A DNA stretch of 58,487 nucleotides from an uncultured Bacillota bacterium (GTDB lineage Bacteria; Bacillota; Dehalobacteriia; UBA7702): positions 1-58,487 of the forward strand of contig CADBQN010000050.1 in NCBI GenBank assembly GCA_902796855.1. The letters are read 5' to 3'. The position numbers were made by a program, and so were the translations under genes. Of this stretch, positions 1 to 7,151 are shown piece by piece. The stretch's first letter is position 1; each line of letters starts with the position of its first letter. A model generated the notes under the pieces. That model worked only from the letters and a program-made list of their open reading frames with translations. It had not been told where the DNA came from and did not search any database.

Positions 1-51
1 AAGGGCCTGACACCTGCTCAACACAGATACCAGACCCTTCAGGTCGCTTAA
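1..51 (+). CDS. IS3-family transposase OrfB, C-terminal end (partial)
   Basis: Frame 1 reads KGLTPAQHRYQTLQVA and then TAA at 49-51. This closely resembles the usual C-terminus of IS3-family OrfB transposases, where a G-[LM]-[ST]-P-x-Q-[YH]-R motif sits just before the stop. The rest of the gene lies outside the window. It is followed after 9 nt by the right inverted repeat of the element, which supports the call. OrfB is the DDE catalytic part of a fused OrfAB transposase made by frameshifting in this family; the catalytic residues are not in this fragment. Confidence 0.8.
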   Translation, partial: KGLTPAQHRYQTLQVA

Positions 52-60
52 TTAAATCTT

Positions 61-86
61 TTGTCTAACTTTTGGGGTTCACTTCA
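61..86. repeat. Right inverted repeat (IRR) of an IS3-family element
   Basis: Read on the minus strand from 86 to 61, this sequence matches the left inverted repeat at 58402-58427 at 21 of 26 positions, including TGAA at the tip and GTTAGACAA inside. It marks the right end of the IS copy that enters the window from the left. The IS ends 25 bp downstream of the stop of the WYL regulator. Confidence 0.75.
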
Positions 87-111
87 TTTCATGGAAACAG
101 GGGCTTTTCTT

Positions 112-1104
112 TTATTCCGGGTCGCGGTCGTATTTTTCGGCCATGGCGCGGGCGGCGTCCCGCACCCGCAGGCGCAGGCTTTCCGGGGAAAGCACCTCGC
201 AGCTCATACCGTACTGCATCAGCCAGCAGAACATTGCCGCCTCATTGACGAGAACGGAAACGTCCACCGTCTTTTCGGTCTCGTTGAAAAAAGTAACGTC
301 GGTGCCGAACCAGTCGATGATCTGGTCGACGGCGGACAGGTTCGCCCGGAAGATGACCCGGCGGCTGTCGCCGGAAAACATATAGATATGCTCGGCCATG
401 TGCCGGGGCAGGTCGAGGCCGTGCTCGTTGCCGGGGATCTCCGTCACGGAGCGGGCTTTTTCCTCCTCGACCCGGGCGTTCTCAATGTGGTCGAGACGGT
501 AATGGGCAATGTTGTCGTGACGGTCGGTGCAGCAGATCAGATAGTAGCGCCCGTTGGTGGCGGCGATCTGGAAGGGACTGACGACATAGCGGCTCTCCCG
601 CTTGCGGTGGAGCTTTTTATCGGTTCGGTACTCGTTATACCAGAAGGAGACCTTTTTCCCGGCGGTGATGGCCTCGTCCAGCACCTCGATGGTATAAAAG
701 ATCTGGCGGCGGTCGCCGGAACGGGCGGGCATCGTGGCGATGTGACGGACGCGGACGTTGAAATAGCGGTCCGTCAGATTCATCAGCTTATCGACGAGTT
801 TTTTGCACTGCCGTTTCGGGATGTTCTTTGAAAAGAGCACGCTGTCGATGATGAGGCGGAGCTCGCTGTACTCAAAATCGCGGCTCTCCATGTAGTAACC
901 GCCGTCATAGACGATGTCGTAGCCCGCCTGGATCAGGTCGTTGACGTTCCTGGCGACGCTCTTGCGCTCCACCTCCATGTGGTAGCGCTTTTTCAGCAGG
1001 GCGACGATTTCTCCCTGGGTCAGGCGGTGTTCCTCGTTGGTCTCGCGGCGCAGGATCTCTAAAATGAACAGAACGCTCAGTTTTTTCGGCGGATCGGGGA
1101 TCAT
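112..1104 (-). CDS. WYL-domain transcriptional regulator
   Basis: 330-aa protein of the HTH-WYL regulator family, DNA-binding proteins whose WYL domain senses a ligand, often nucleic-acid related. An N-terminal winged helix-turn-helix covers about residues 1-75 (LTQGEIVALLKKRY, then a recognition helix with RKSVARNVNDL). A WYL core follows at about 140-240 (VSFWYNEY, YYLICCTD, HYRLDHI) and a WCX-type C-terminal extension at 245-325. The start is the ATG at 1104: it has an AAAGGAGG ribosome site 8 nt upstream, whereas the longer open frame to 1179 has no such site. A promoter lies at 1126-1154. The gene is monocistronic and divergent from a possible 47-aa peptide. The ligand and targets cannot be told from sequence. 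Confidence 0.85.
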   Translation of the reverse strand: MIPDPPKKLSVLFILEILRRETNEEHRLTQGEIVALLKKRYHMEVERKSVARNVNDLIQAGYDIVYDGGYYMESRDFEYSELRLIIDSVLFSKNIPKRQCKKLVDKLMNLTDRYFNVRVRHIATMPARSGDRRQIFYTIEVLDEAITAGKKVSFWYNEYRTDKKLHRKRESRYVVSPFQIAATNGRYYLICCTDRHDNIAHYRLDHIENARVEEEKARSVTEIPGNEHGLDLPRHMAEHIYMFSGDSRRVIFRANLSAVDQIIDWFGTDVTFFNETEKTVDVSVLVNEAAMFCWLMQYGMSCEVLSPESLRLRVRDAARAMAEKYDRDPE

Positions 1105-1125
1105 GGTCAAAACCTCCTTTTCCCA

Positions 1126-1154
1126 AGTGTACCACGGCGGGAACGGGAAAACAA
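1126..1154 (-). promoter_or_regulatory. Sigma70-type promoter of the WYL regulator
   Basis: On the minus strand TTGTTT (1154-1149) is followed after 17 bp by TACACT (1131-1126). The predicted transcript starts just upstream of the AAAGGAGG site of the WYL gene. Confidence 0.55.
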
Positions 1155-1168
1155 TCCCTTTCCCGCCC

Positions 1169-1190
1169 TTTTGTCCCATTTTTGTCCCAT
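1169..1190. repeat. Perfect tandem 11-bp direct repeat, possible operator
   Basis: TTTTGTCCCAT occurs twice without a gap (1169-1179 and 1180-1190). The repeat lies behind the WYL-gene promoter and over the expected -35 region of a rightward TATAAT at 1200-1205. That placement suits an operator for the neighbouring WYL regulator; the role is inferred. Confidence 0.4.
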
Positions 1191-1262
1191 GGGGTTCGGT
1201 ATAATGATCTCAGTAAGAAAAAACCGGCGCCAAACAGAGCGCCGGGAAAGGAAGGTCCCGCC

Positions 1263-1406
1263 ATGGGTTTGATTTTATGGATCGTTTTATTCAGTCTCTT
1301 TCTCCTCCTCGATCACTGGCTCGCCGTTCCGGAGCCGCAGCGCCGCCGTCCGCGTCCCGGGGAACGGCGCCGCCCGGCGCGGCGGGCCGCCTCCCTCCGG
1401 GGCTGA
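1263..1406 (+). CDS. Possible 47-aa membrane peptide
   Basis: A short frame starts at ATG 1263, with GGAAGG 7 nt upstream and a TATAAT at 1200-1205. Residues 1-26 are strongly hydrophobic (MGLILWIVLFSLFLLLDHWLAV) with the rest rich in Arg and Pro. One membrane helix with a positively charged tail is predicted. I do not recognise the family. The basic tail could simply reflect GC-rich non-coding sequence, so this is a weak call based on the ribosome site and hydrophobic start. Confidence 0.3.
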   Translation: MGLILWIVLFSLFLLLDHWLAVPEPQRRRPRPGERRRPARRAASLRG

Positions 1407-1432
1407 CGCCGTTTTTCCCCGGCGCGGAACGC

Positions 1433-3106
1433 TCAGAAATAGAGGGGCGTAAAATCAAATTGTTCCACATCAAATAAGCCGCGGTCCGTCAGCTTGAGTT
1501 TGGCGACAACAGGCAGCGCCATAAAGGAAAGGGTCATGAACGGCGCCGCCATCGAAATGCCCAATTCCGAAACGCTCCCGTTCAGACGGCGTTCCTTTTC
1601 CGCCAGGGTCTCAACGTCCTCGTCGCTCATCAGTCCGGCGACGGGAAGCGCCATTTCCGCCAGGACGCGGCCGTTCTTCACCACCGCCATGCCGCCGCCC
1701 ATGGCCGCGACGGTCTCGGCGGCGAACATCGCCTCGTCATCGTCGTTGGCGAGGATCAGCAGGTTGTGACTGTCGTGGGCCACGGAAGAGGCGATGGCGC
1801 CGGAAGTGAGGCCGAAGCCTTCAATAAGACCGTAACCGACATTGCCGTTTTTCCCGTAGCGCTCGGCGACGTAAAGCCGGCTGACCCCCTGTTTTGCCAG
1901 GGAATCCACGGGGTACACTGCCTTTTCGGTGATGATCTGACCGGGAAAGGCGCGGATGACGGCGGCCCTTGTTTCCCCCTCCCGGGGGAGAGGGAAGCGG
2001 AAGGGCTCGCCGCTCAGCCGAAAGGCGCCGAAGCGGCGTTCCTCCCCTCTTGTTTCCTCCCGTCGGTAAAGAACGCCGTTCTTCCAGACGTTCCGGATCT
2101 CAAAATCGACCAGGTCGCCGACGGCGACGAGATCGGCGAGATACCCCGGGGCGATGGCCCCTCTCCTTTTGAGGCCGTAATGGCGGGCCGGATTGATCGT
2201 GGCCATTTCCACGGCGCGGACCGCGTCCATTCCGAAGGCGACGGCTTTTTTCAGGCAGTTCAGCATATCGCCATGGGTGAGGATGTCCGAAGCGCTGATG
2301 TCGTCGGCACAGAAACAGCAGCGGCTGTGGCTGTGGTCGCTGACGGCGGGGAGCAGCGTTTCGAGGTTCCGCGCGCTGCTCCCCTCCCGGATCAGCAGCG
2401 TCATGCCGTTCGCCAGCTTTTCCGCGCCTTCCGCCGCGGAGACGGACTCATGATCGCTGGAGATGCCGGCGGCGGTGAAGGCCGCCAGCTCCCGGCCGCC
2501 GCCCAGCGGGAAATGACCGTCAAGGGGGCGTTCCCCCGCCGCTTTCATTTTCGCCGCCGTTTCCCCGTCGCCGCCGAGTACACCGGGGACATTCATCACC
2601 TCGCCGAGGCCGAGGAACTCGGGATGGCGGCGGAACAGCTCCCTTGTGGCGGCGCTGTCCAAAACCGCGCCGGCGGTCTCCTTGTCGGTGGCGGGCACCG
2701 ACGACGGTACCATATAGAAAATATCCATCGGAGCGTTTTGAGCGTCCGCCGCCATGAAGTCGATCCCCGCCGCCCCGGCGACGTTGGCGATTTCATGGGG
2801 GTCGGCAATCACCGTCGTGGTGCCCTTTTCAAGGACCGCCCGGCCAAAGGAAGCCGGGGTCATGTGGCTGCTCTCGATGTGGACGTGGGCGTCAATGAGC
2901 CCCGGGAGCAGATAAGCGCCGTCCAGATCGACGACGGTTTCGGCGTCGGCGGAGCCGAAATCGCCGACGGCGGCGACGCGGCCGCCATGGAGCAGCACGT
3001 CTTTTTCCTCAATTTCCCCGGTGAAAACGTTTACGACGCGGCCGCCGGCGAGAAGGGTCTCCGCCTTTTTTCGCCCGAGGGCGACGTCGATCAATGTGAT
3101 ATCCAT
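1433..3106 (-). CDS. adeC: Adenine deaminase
   Basis: 557-aa AdeC-type adenine deaminase of the amidohydrolase superfamily, a metal-dependent enzyme converting adenine to hypoxanthine and ammonia in purine salvage. It shows an N-terminal beta-sandwich segment (TLLAGGRVVNVFTGE), the metal-binding HVHIESSHMTP, the family-typical VIADPHEIANV, ISSDHESVSAAEGAEKL, and CCFCADDISASDILTHGD. Family members are usually about 570-600 aa, so the length fits. The ATG at 3106 is chosen because GGGGGAGG lies 6 nt upstream and the protein then begins at the expected point; the same frame stays open to 3268 but that extension is Arg/Lys-rich and has no family resemblance. The gene has its own promoter about 220 bp upstream and a hairpin in the leader. 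Confidence 0.92.
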   Translation of the reverse strand: MDITLIDVALGRKKAETLLAGGRVVNVFTGEIEEKDVLLHGGRVAAVGDFGSADAETVVDLDGAYLLPGLIDAHVHIESSHMTPASFGRAVLEKGTTTVIADPHEIANVAGAAGIDFMAADAQNAPMDIFYMVPSSVPATDKETAGAVLDSAATRELFRRHPEFLGLGEVMNVPGVLGGDGETAAKMKAAGERPLDGHFPLGGGRELAAFTAAGISSDHESVSAAEGAEKLANGMTLLIREGSSARNLETLLPAVSDHSHSRCCFCADDISASDILTHGDMLNCLKKAVAFGMDAVRAVEMATINPARHYGLKRRGAIAPGYLADLVAVGDLVDFEIRNVWKNGVLYRREETRGEERRFGAFRLSGEPFRFPLPREGETRAAVIRAFPGQIITEKAVYPVDSLAKQGVSRLYVAERYGKNGNVGYGLIEGFGLTSGAIASSVAHDSHNLLILANDDDEAMFAAETVAAMGGGMAVVKNGRVLAEMALPVAGLMSDEDVETLAEKERRLNGSVSELGISMAAPFMTLSFMALPVVAKLKLTDRGLFDVEQFDFTPLYF

Positions 3107-3203
3107 ACCATACCTCCCCCGCGTTTTCCGCTCCGCGGCGCGGCTTCCCGTTCTCTCATCTCTTTTTGGGAGCCCGCCGCCACGGAAAAGCGTGAAAAAG
3201 CAA

Positions 3204-3230
3204 ATGCCTTTCGCCGCAAACGAAAGGCAT
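3204..3230 (-). terminator. Hairpin in the adeC leader, possible attenuator
   Basis: ATGCCTTTCG pairs with CGAAAGGCAT around a 7-nt loop. On the minus strand the stem is followed by TTGCTTTTTC. It lies between the adeC promoter and start codon, so it would act as a leader attenuator, or as a late terminator for the deacetylase transcript. No known purine-riboswitch core was found around it. Confidence 0.4.
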
Positions 3231-3324
3231 CTTTGCCGTTTATGAACTTTTCGGAAACGGAAAAACAAAACGAATGAAAAAATGTGATAAAAGGGTAAAA
3301 CATGAAAACATTAACTACGTATAT

Positions 3325-3353
3325 ATAATACCACATTTGTCCGCGGATGAAAA
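3325..3353 (-). promoter_or_regulatory. Probable adeC promoter
   Basis: On the minus strand TTTTCA (3353-3348), a 17-bp spacer and TATTAT (3330-3325) sit in an AT-rich island between the deacetylase stop and adeC. The leader would be about 210 nt. Confidence 0.4.
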
Positions 3354-3410
3354 GCGTTTTCTGTTGGAAATAATTGTTCTTTTCCGTGTCCTTTTGGGGC
3401 GGGCGGCGGC

Positions 3411-4169
3411 CTACTTCACCGGCCGCATCACGCCGTCCTGCCCCACGGCGCTCTCCCCGGACAGCAGCAGTTCGCTGACAGGGACGATTCGATACCCTTC
3501 CTCTTTCAGCGCCGGGAGGATGGTTTTCAGCGCCTCGGCGGTGTGGTCGCCGTTGTTGTGCAGCAGCACGATGGCGCCGGGGGCGGCGCCGTCGAGGACG
3601 CGTCGGCTGATCTCCGCCGCCGACAGTCCCTGCCAGTCGAGACTGTCCACGGACCACTGTACGGCGGTGAGCCCCGCCGCCTCAACGGCGGTGATGACGT
3701 CGTCATTGTAATCGCCGAAGGGCGGTCGGAACAGCGTCGCTTCCCTGCCGGTGAGCGCTTTGACGGCCTCGCGGTTCTTTTCGATCTCCGCCGTCATCTC
3801 CGCCGGGGAGAGCTCGGTAAAATGGGGATGGGTCGCGGAGTGGAGGCCGATCTCATGACCGGCGGCGTCGATCTTCCGGACGAGGTCGGGATATTCGTCG
3901 ATCCACAGATTGACGAGGAAAAACGTGGTCCTGGCATCGTTTTCCGCCAGTGCCGCCAAAAGTTCCTCCGTGTGCTCCGCGCCCCAGGAGGCGTCGAAGG
4001 AGAGGGCGATGGCCCGGTCGGAGCGTTCCACGGAATAGACCGGTTTCAGCCCCGTCGCCGCCGCCGGCAGCGCCGTCGGAACGCGCCCCGCCGCCGCGAA
4101 AGCCACGGTGCAAAGGAGCAGAAAGCCGCCGAGGCGCAGCGTTTTCTTTTTGATTCTGAGCACGATCAT
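3411..4169 (-). CDS. Polysaccharide deacetylase (NodB domain, PdaB-like)
   Basis: 252-aa exported carbohydrate esterase family 4 protein; such enzymes remove acetyl groups from peptidoglycan or other amino sugars outside the cell. Residues 1-27 form a signal anchor (basic start, then LGGFLLLCTVAFAAAG). The NodB domain follows: motif 1 is ALSFDASWGAEHT, the form seen in sporulation PdaB/YlxY-type enzymes in place of TFDDG; then a metal-site HSATHPH, RPPFGDYND, and LLHNNGDHT. The ATG at 4169 has GGAGGTG 5-6 nt upstream. It is unlinked to other cell-wall genes here. PdaB-like motif 1 hints at a sporulating ancestry, but no other sporulation gene is present. Confidence 0.88.
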   Translation of the reverse strand: MIVLRIKKKTLRLGGFLLLCTVAFAAAGRVPTALPAAATGLKPVYSVERSDRAIALSFDASWGAEHTEELLAALAENDARTTFFLVNLWIDEYPDLVRKIDAAGHEIGLHSATHPHFTELSPAEMTAEIEKNREAVKALTGREATLFRPPFGDYNDDVITAVEAAGLTAVQWSVDSLDWQGLSAAEISRRVLDGAAPGAIVLLHNNGDHTAEALKTILPALKEEGYRIVPVSELLLSGESAVGQDGVMRPVK

Positions 4170-4259
4170 CGGCCCACCTCCGCTTTTTTTCGGGCTGCGG
4201 AACAGTATATGAAAAAAGCGGCGCGGGCAGACCGATTTTCCGCTTTTTTCGGAAAACTA

Positions 4260-4268
4260 TGGTATAAT
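4260..4268 (+). promoter_or_regulatory. Extended -10 promoter for the DUF6125-like gene
   Basis: TGGTATAAT lies 32 bp upstream of the TTG start at 4301. No good -35 is seen, which is compatible with an extended -10 promoter. Confidence 0.5.
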
Positions 4269-4300
4269 ACGAAAAAAGACGAAACGAAGGAGGGATTCCC

Positions 4301-4810
4301 TTGAACCTGCAGGATCTGTCCAAAGAACGGCTGTTGGAGCTGATGGAGATCTACGCCAAGAACTGGCTGGCCTTAGACGGCGTTTGGTTCCAGTCCGTCG
4401 AGGAAAAATTCGGCATGGAGGAAGCCATTTATCACGACGCCGAGGCGTGGAAACGCTATACCGTCATTGAGGCGAAGCGGATCAAAAAATTTCTCGGCCT
4501 GCCGGAGCGTCCCGGGCTGGACGGATTGGAGCAGGCTTTCGCCATGCGGCTCTACGCCAACCTCAACCCCTTTGAAGCGGAGCGGACGGCGGAAAACAAA
4601 ATGGTTTTCCGTGTGCTCTCCTGCCGGGTGCAGACCGCCCGGAACCGGAAGAACATGGAGCCGTTCCCCTGCAGATCCGTGGGCGAGATCGAATACGAGG
4701 GCTTTGCCCGCGCCATCGACGACCGCATCAGGAGCCGCTGTCTCAGCTGTCCCCCGGACATCACCGACGATTCCTGCGGCTGCGCGTGGGAATTTACGAT
4801 AGAAGATTGA
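4301..4810 (+). CDS. DUF6125-like protein of unknown function
   Basis: 169-aa soluble protein resembling the DUF6125 family. Recognisable features are the N-terminal LLELMEIYAKNWLALDGVWFQSVEEKFG, EAWKRYTVIEAKRIKKFLGL, and a cysteine-rich C-terminal part (SRCLSCPPD, DDSCGCAWEF) that could bind a metal or cluster. The function is not known to me. The start is TTG at 4301: AAGGAGGG lies 6 nt upstream and no ATG in frame is suitably placed. The gene has its own extended -10 promoter and a strong terminator, so it is monocistronic. Family naming is from memory of the pattern only. Confidence 0.65.
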   Translation: MNLQDLSKERLLELMEIYAKNWLALDGVWFQSVEEKFGMEEAIYHDAEAWKRYTVIEAKRIKKFLGLPERPGLDGLEQAFAMRLYANLNPFEAERTAENKMVFRVLSCRVQTARNRKNMEPFPCRSVGEIEYEGFARAIDDRIRSRCLSCPPDITDDSCGCAWEFTIED

Positions 4811-4828
4811 CCTTCCGAACATCCATAC

Positions 4829-4864
4829 AAAGGGAAAGCCCGGCTCACGCCGGGCTTTCCCTTT
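4829..4864. terminator. Bidirectional rho-independent terminator
   Basis: A near-perfect 15-16 bp stem (AAGGGAAAGCCCGGC with its complement, TCAC loop) with T-runs on both sides separates the rightward DUF6125-like gene from the leftward P1B ATPase. Confidence 0.85.
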
Positions 4865-4890
4865 AAAACACTTCTCAATATGGTGATGAC

Positions 4891-6801
4891 TTACAGATTT
4901 TTCACGAAGAGACAGCGGATGGCGTTGAGCACCGCCAAGATCATCACGCCGACATCGGCGATGATGGCGACCCACATGTTGGCGATGCCCGCCGCGGCGA
5001 GGATCAGACAGAGGAATTTCACGCCCAGGGCAAAGACGATGTTCTGCTTGACGATACCGAGGCATTTCCGCGAGATCTTGATGGCCTTCGCGATCTTCAT
5101 CGGGTCGTCGTCCATCAAAACGACGTCGGCGGCTTCGATGGCGGCATCGGAGCCCATGGCGCCCATGGCGATGCCGATGTCCGCCCGGGAGAGGACCGGG
5201 GCGTCGTTGATGCCGTCGCCGACAAAGGCCAGACGGCGGTTATCGCGGCACTCTTTGATCAGGTCTTCCACGGCGGACACTTTATCCGCCGGCAGCAGCT
5301 GGGCACGGTATTCGCTGATGCCCACTTCCGCGGCGACTTTTTTCGCCACGGGTTCGGCGTCGCCGGTGAGCATCACGGTCTTTTCCACCCCGGCTCTGCG
5401 GAGCTCCGCCATGGCCGCCTTGGCGTTTTCCTTCAGCTCATCGGAAATGACGATGTGGCCGCAGTAAGCGCCATCGATGGCGACGTGGATGATGGTGCCC
5501 ACGTGGGAGCAGTCGTGATAGGGAACATCCAGGGAGCGCATCAGCTTGCTGTTCCCGGCGGCGACGGAGCGCCCGTCCACAACGGCGGTCACGCCGTGGC
5601 CGCCGAGTTCCTTTACGTCGGTCACCCGGGCCGGGTCGATGTGCTTGCCGTAGGCTTCCCGCAGACTGCGGCTGATGGGATGGGAGGAATGACATTCGGC
5701 CAGCGCGGCGTATTCCAGCAGTTCCGCCTCGTCGATGGGGCTGTGGTGCACCGCGGTGACGGCGAAATTCCCCTTGGTGATGGTGCCGGTCTTGTCAAAG
5801 GCCACGACCTTCACCTCGGAGAGCGTTTCCAGATAATTGGAACCTTTGACGAGAACCCCCTGACCGCTGGCGCCGCCGAGACCGGCGAAAAAGCTCAGCG
5901 GGATGCTGATCACCACGGCGCAGGGACAGCTGATGACCAGGAAGGTGCAGGCCCGGAGGATCCAGTCGCCCCAGAGCGATCCGACAGAGGCGTGACCGCC
6001 CATTCCGAAGCCCGTCACCATCACGAACAGCGGCGGCAGGATCGCCAGGGCCAGCGCGGCGTAACAGACGAAGGGCGTGTAGACCTTCGCGAATTTGGAG
6101 ATAAAGTTCTCCGATTTCGATTTCCGGGAGGCGGCGTTCTCTACCAGATCCAGGATCTTCGCGGCGGTGGACTCGTCGAATTCCGTCGTGGTCTCGATTT
6201 TCAGCAGCCCCGTCATGTTAATGCTGCCGCTGAGCACGTCGCTGCCCTCGGAAACTTCACGGGGGAGGCTTTCGCCCGTCAGGGCGCTGGTGTTCAGCGC
6301 CGATGTCCCTTCGACGATGACGCCGTCCAAGGGGATCTTCTCGCCGGGCTTCACCACGATGACGCTGCCGATTTCCACCTCTTCGGGATCAACCCGGGTC
6401 AGAACGCCGTCAATCTCAATGTTGGCGTAATCCGGGCGGATGTCCATCAGGTCGCTGATGTTGCGGCGGCTCTTGCCCACGGCGTAGCTCTGGAACAGCT
6501 CGCCGACCTGATAGAGGAGCATGACGGCAACGCCTTCACCGTACTCGCCCAAAACGATGGCACCGACGGTGGCCACGGTCATCAGAAAGTTCTCGTCGAA
6601 GACCTGACGGTGGCGGATGCCGTTGAAGGCCTTGCGCAGGATATCGTGGCCCACCAAGAGATAGGGGATTAAAAACAGCAGGAACAGCCCCCATTTCGGC
6701 ATCCCCACGGAAACGAACCCCTCTGAAATCAGATACAGCGGCACAAAGAAGACCGCGGCGATGATGATGCGGATCAAAAGATTTTTCTGCTTTTTATTCA
6801 T
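4891..6801 (-). CDS. Zn/Cd/Pb-type P1B-2 heavy-metal ATPase without N-terminal HMA domain
   Basis: 636-aa heavy-metal exporting P-type ATPase. It shows SALTGES (actuator domain), ISCPCAVVIS in the metal-binding membrane helix, the phosphorylation motif AFDKTGTITKG, SSHPISR, MLTGDAE and VGDGINDAPVLS. The last helices contain NIVFALGVK and ADVGV; an N-x6-K in helix 7 with D-x-G in helix 8 next to CPC is the P1B-2 signature for Zn2+, Cd2+ and Pb2+. No HMA domain precedes the first helix; a free HMA protein is encoded just upstream at 6886-7104. The ATG at 6801 is preceded by AAAGGAA; a Met at 6825 has no ribosome site. A terminator hairpin stands between the two genes. Confidence 0.9.
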   Translation of the reverse strand: MNKKQKNLLIRIIIAAVFFVPLYLISEGFVSVGMPKWGLFLLFLIPYLLVGHDILRKAFNGIRHRQVFDENFLMTVATVGAIVLGEYGEGVAVMLLYQVGELFQSYAVGKSRRNISDLMDIRPDYANIEIDGVLTRVDPEEVEIGSVIVVKPGEKIPLDGVIVEGTSALNTSALTGESLPREVSEGSDVLSGSINMTGLLKIETTTEFDESTAAKILDLVENAASRKSKSENFISKFAKVYTPFVCYAALALAILPPLFVMVTGFGMGGHASVGSLWGDWILRACTFLVISCPCAVVISIPLSFFAGLGGASGQGVLVKGSNYLETLSEVKVVAFDKTGTITKGNFAVTAVHHSPIDEAELLEYAALAECHSSHPISRSLREAYGKHIDPARVTDVKELGGHGVTAVVDGRSVAAGNSKLMRSLDVPYHDCSHVGTIIHVAIDGAYCGHIVISDELKENAKAAMAELRRAGVEKTVMLTGDAEPVAKKVAAEVGISEYRAQLLPADKVSAVEDLIKECRDNRRLAFVGDGINDAPVLSRADIGIAMGAMGSDAAIEAADVVLMDDDPMKIAKAIKISRKCLGIVKQNIVFALGVKFLCLILAAAGIANMWVAIIADVGVMILAVLNAIRCLFVKNL

Positions 6802-6837
6802 TTCCCATTCCTTTCCAAAGCACATCGATCAGCCCCG

Positions 6838-6877
6838 AAAAAGACCGGCACAGCCGCGGCTCGGCTGTGTCGGTCTT
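6838..6877 (-). terminator. Terminator between the HMA gene and the P1B ATPase
   Basis: AAGACCGGCACAGCCG (6841-6856) pairs with 6862-6877 over about 16 bp with one mismatch/wobble and a 5-nt loop. On the minus strand the stem ends in CTTTTTC, which fits a rho-independent terminator placed inside the HMA-ATPase operon. Confidence 0.75.
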
Positions 6878-6885
6878 CGCGTCGG

Positions 6886-7104
6886 TCAGAGATAGATTTC
6901 GCAGTCTTCCTCGACCTTTTTGCAGTTCGCGTAGACATCCTTCATCACGGCGGCGGCGTCGGCGCCTTCCTCAAACTCCACTTTCATTTTCAATGTCATG
7001 AAGCTGACGGTGCAGTCTTTCACGCCGGCGGTCTTTTTGGCGGCGTCTTCCATCAGATTGGCGCAGTTCGCGCAGTCTACGTCGATTTTATATGTCTTTT
7101 TCAT
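6886..7104 (-). CDS. Stand-alone HMA (heavy-metal-associated) domain protein
   Basis: 72-aa single-domain protein of the HMA/CopZ fold, a small cytoplasmic metal carrier. The metal site reads DCANCA (CxxC) in place of the usual GMxCxxC, and acidic residues are frequent (EEGADAAAVMKDV, VEEDCEIYL), a trait more common in Zn/Cd than in Cu carriers. The ATG at 7104 has AAAGGAG 8 nt upstream. It precedes the P1B-2 ATPase, which lacks its own HMA domain, so the two probably act together. The terminator between them should give more carrier than pump. Confidence 0.85.
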   Translation of the reverse strand: MKKTYKIDVDCANCANLMEDAAKKTAGVKDCTVSFMTLKMKVEFEEGADAAAVMKDVYANCKKVEEDCEIYL

Positions 7105-7151
7105 CCAAATGGCTCCTTTTCGCTTTTTTTCGGTTTTGTCTCGCGGCTCCC

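Noticed and set aside
3107-3268. N-terminal extension of adenine deaminase to 3268
   Set aside because: The extra 54 residues have no family resemblance and would bypass the GGGGGAGG ribosome site before ATG 3106.
3107-3350. Purine riboswitch upstream of adeC
   Set aside because: The leader has a terminator-like hairpin but none of the conserved purine-aptamer loop sequences.
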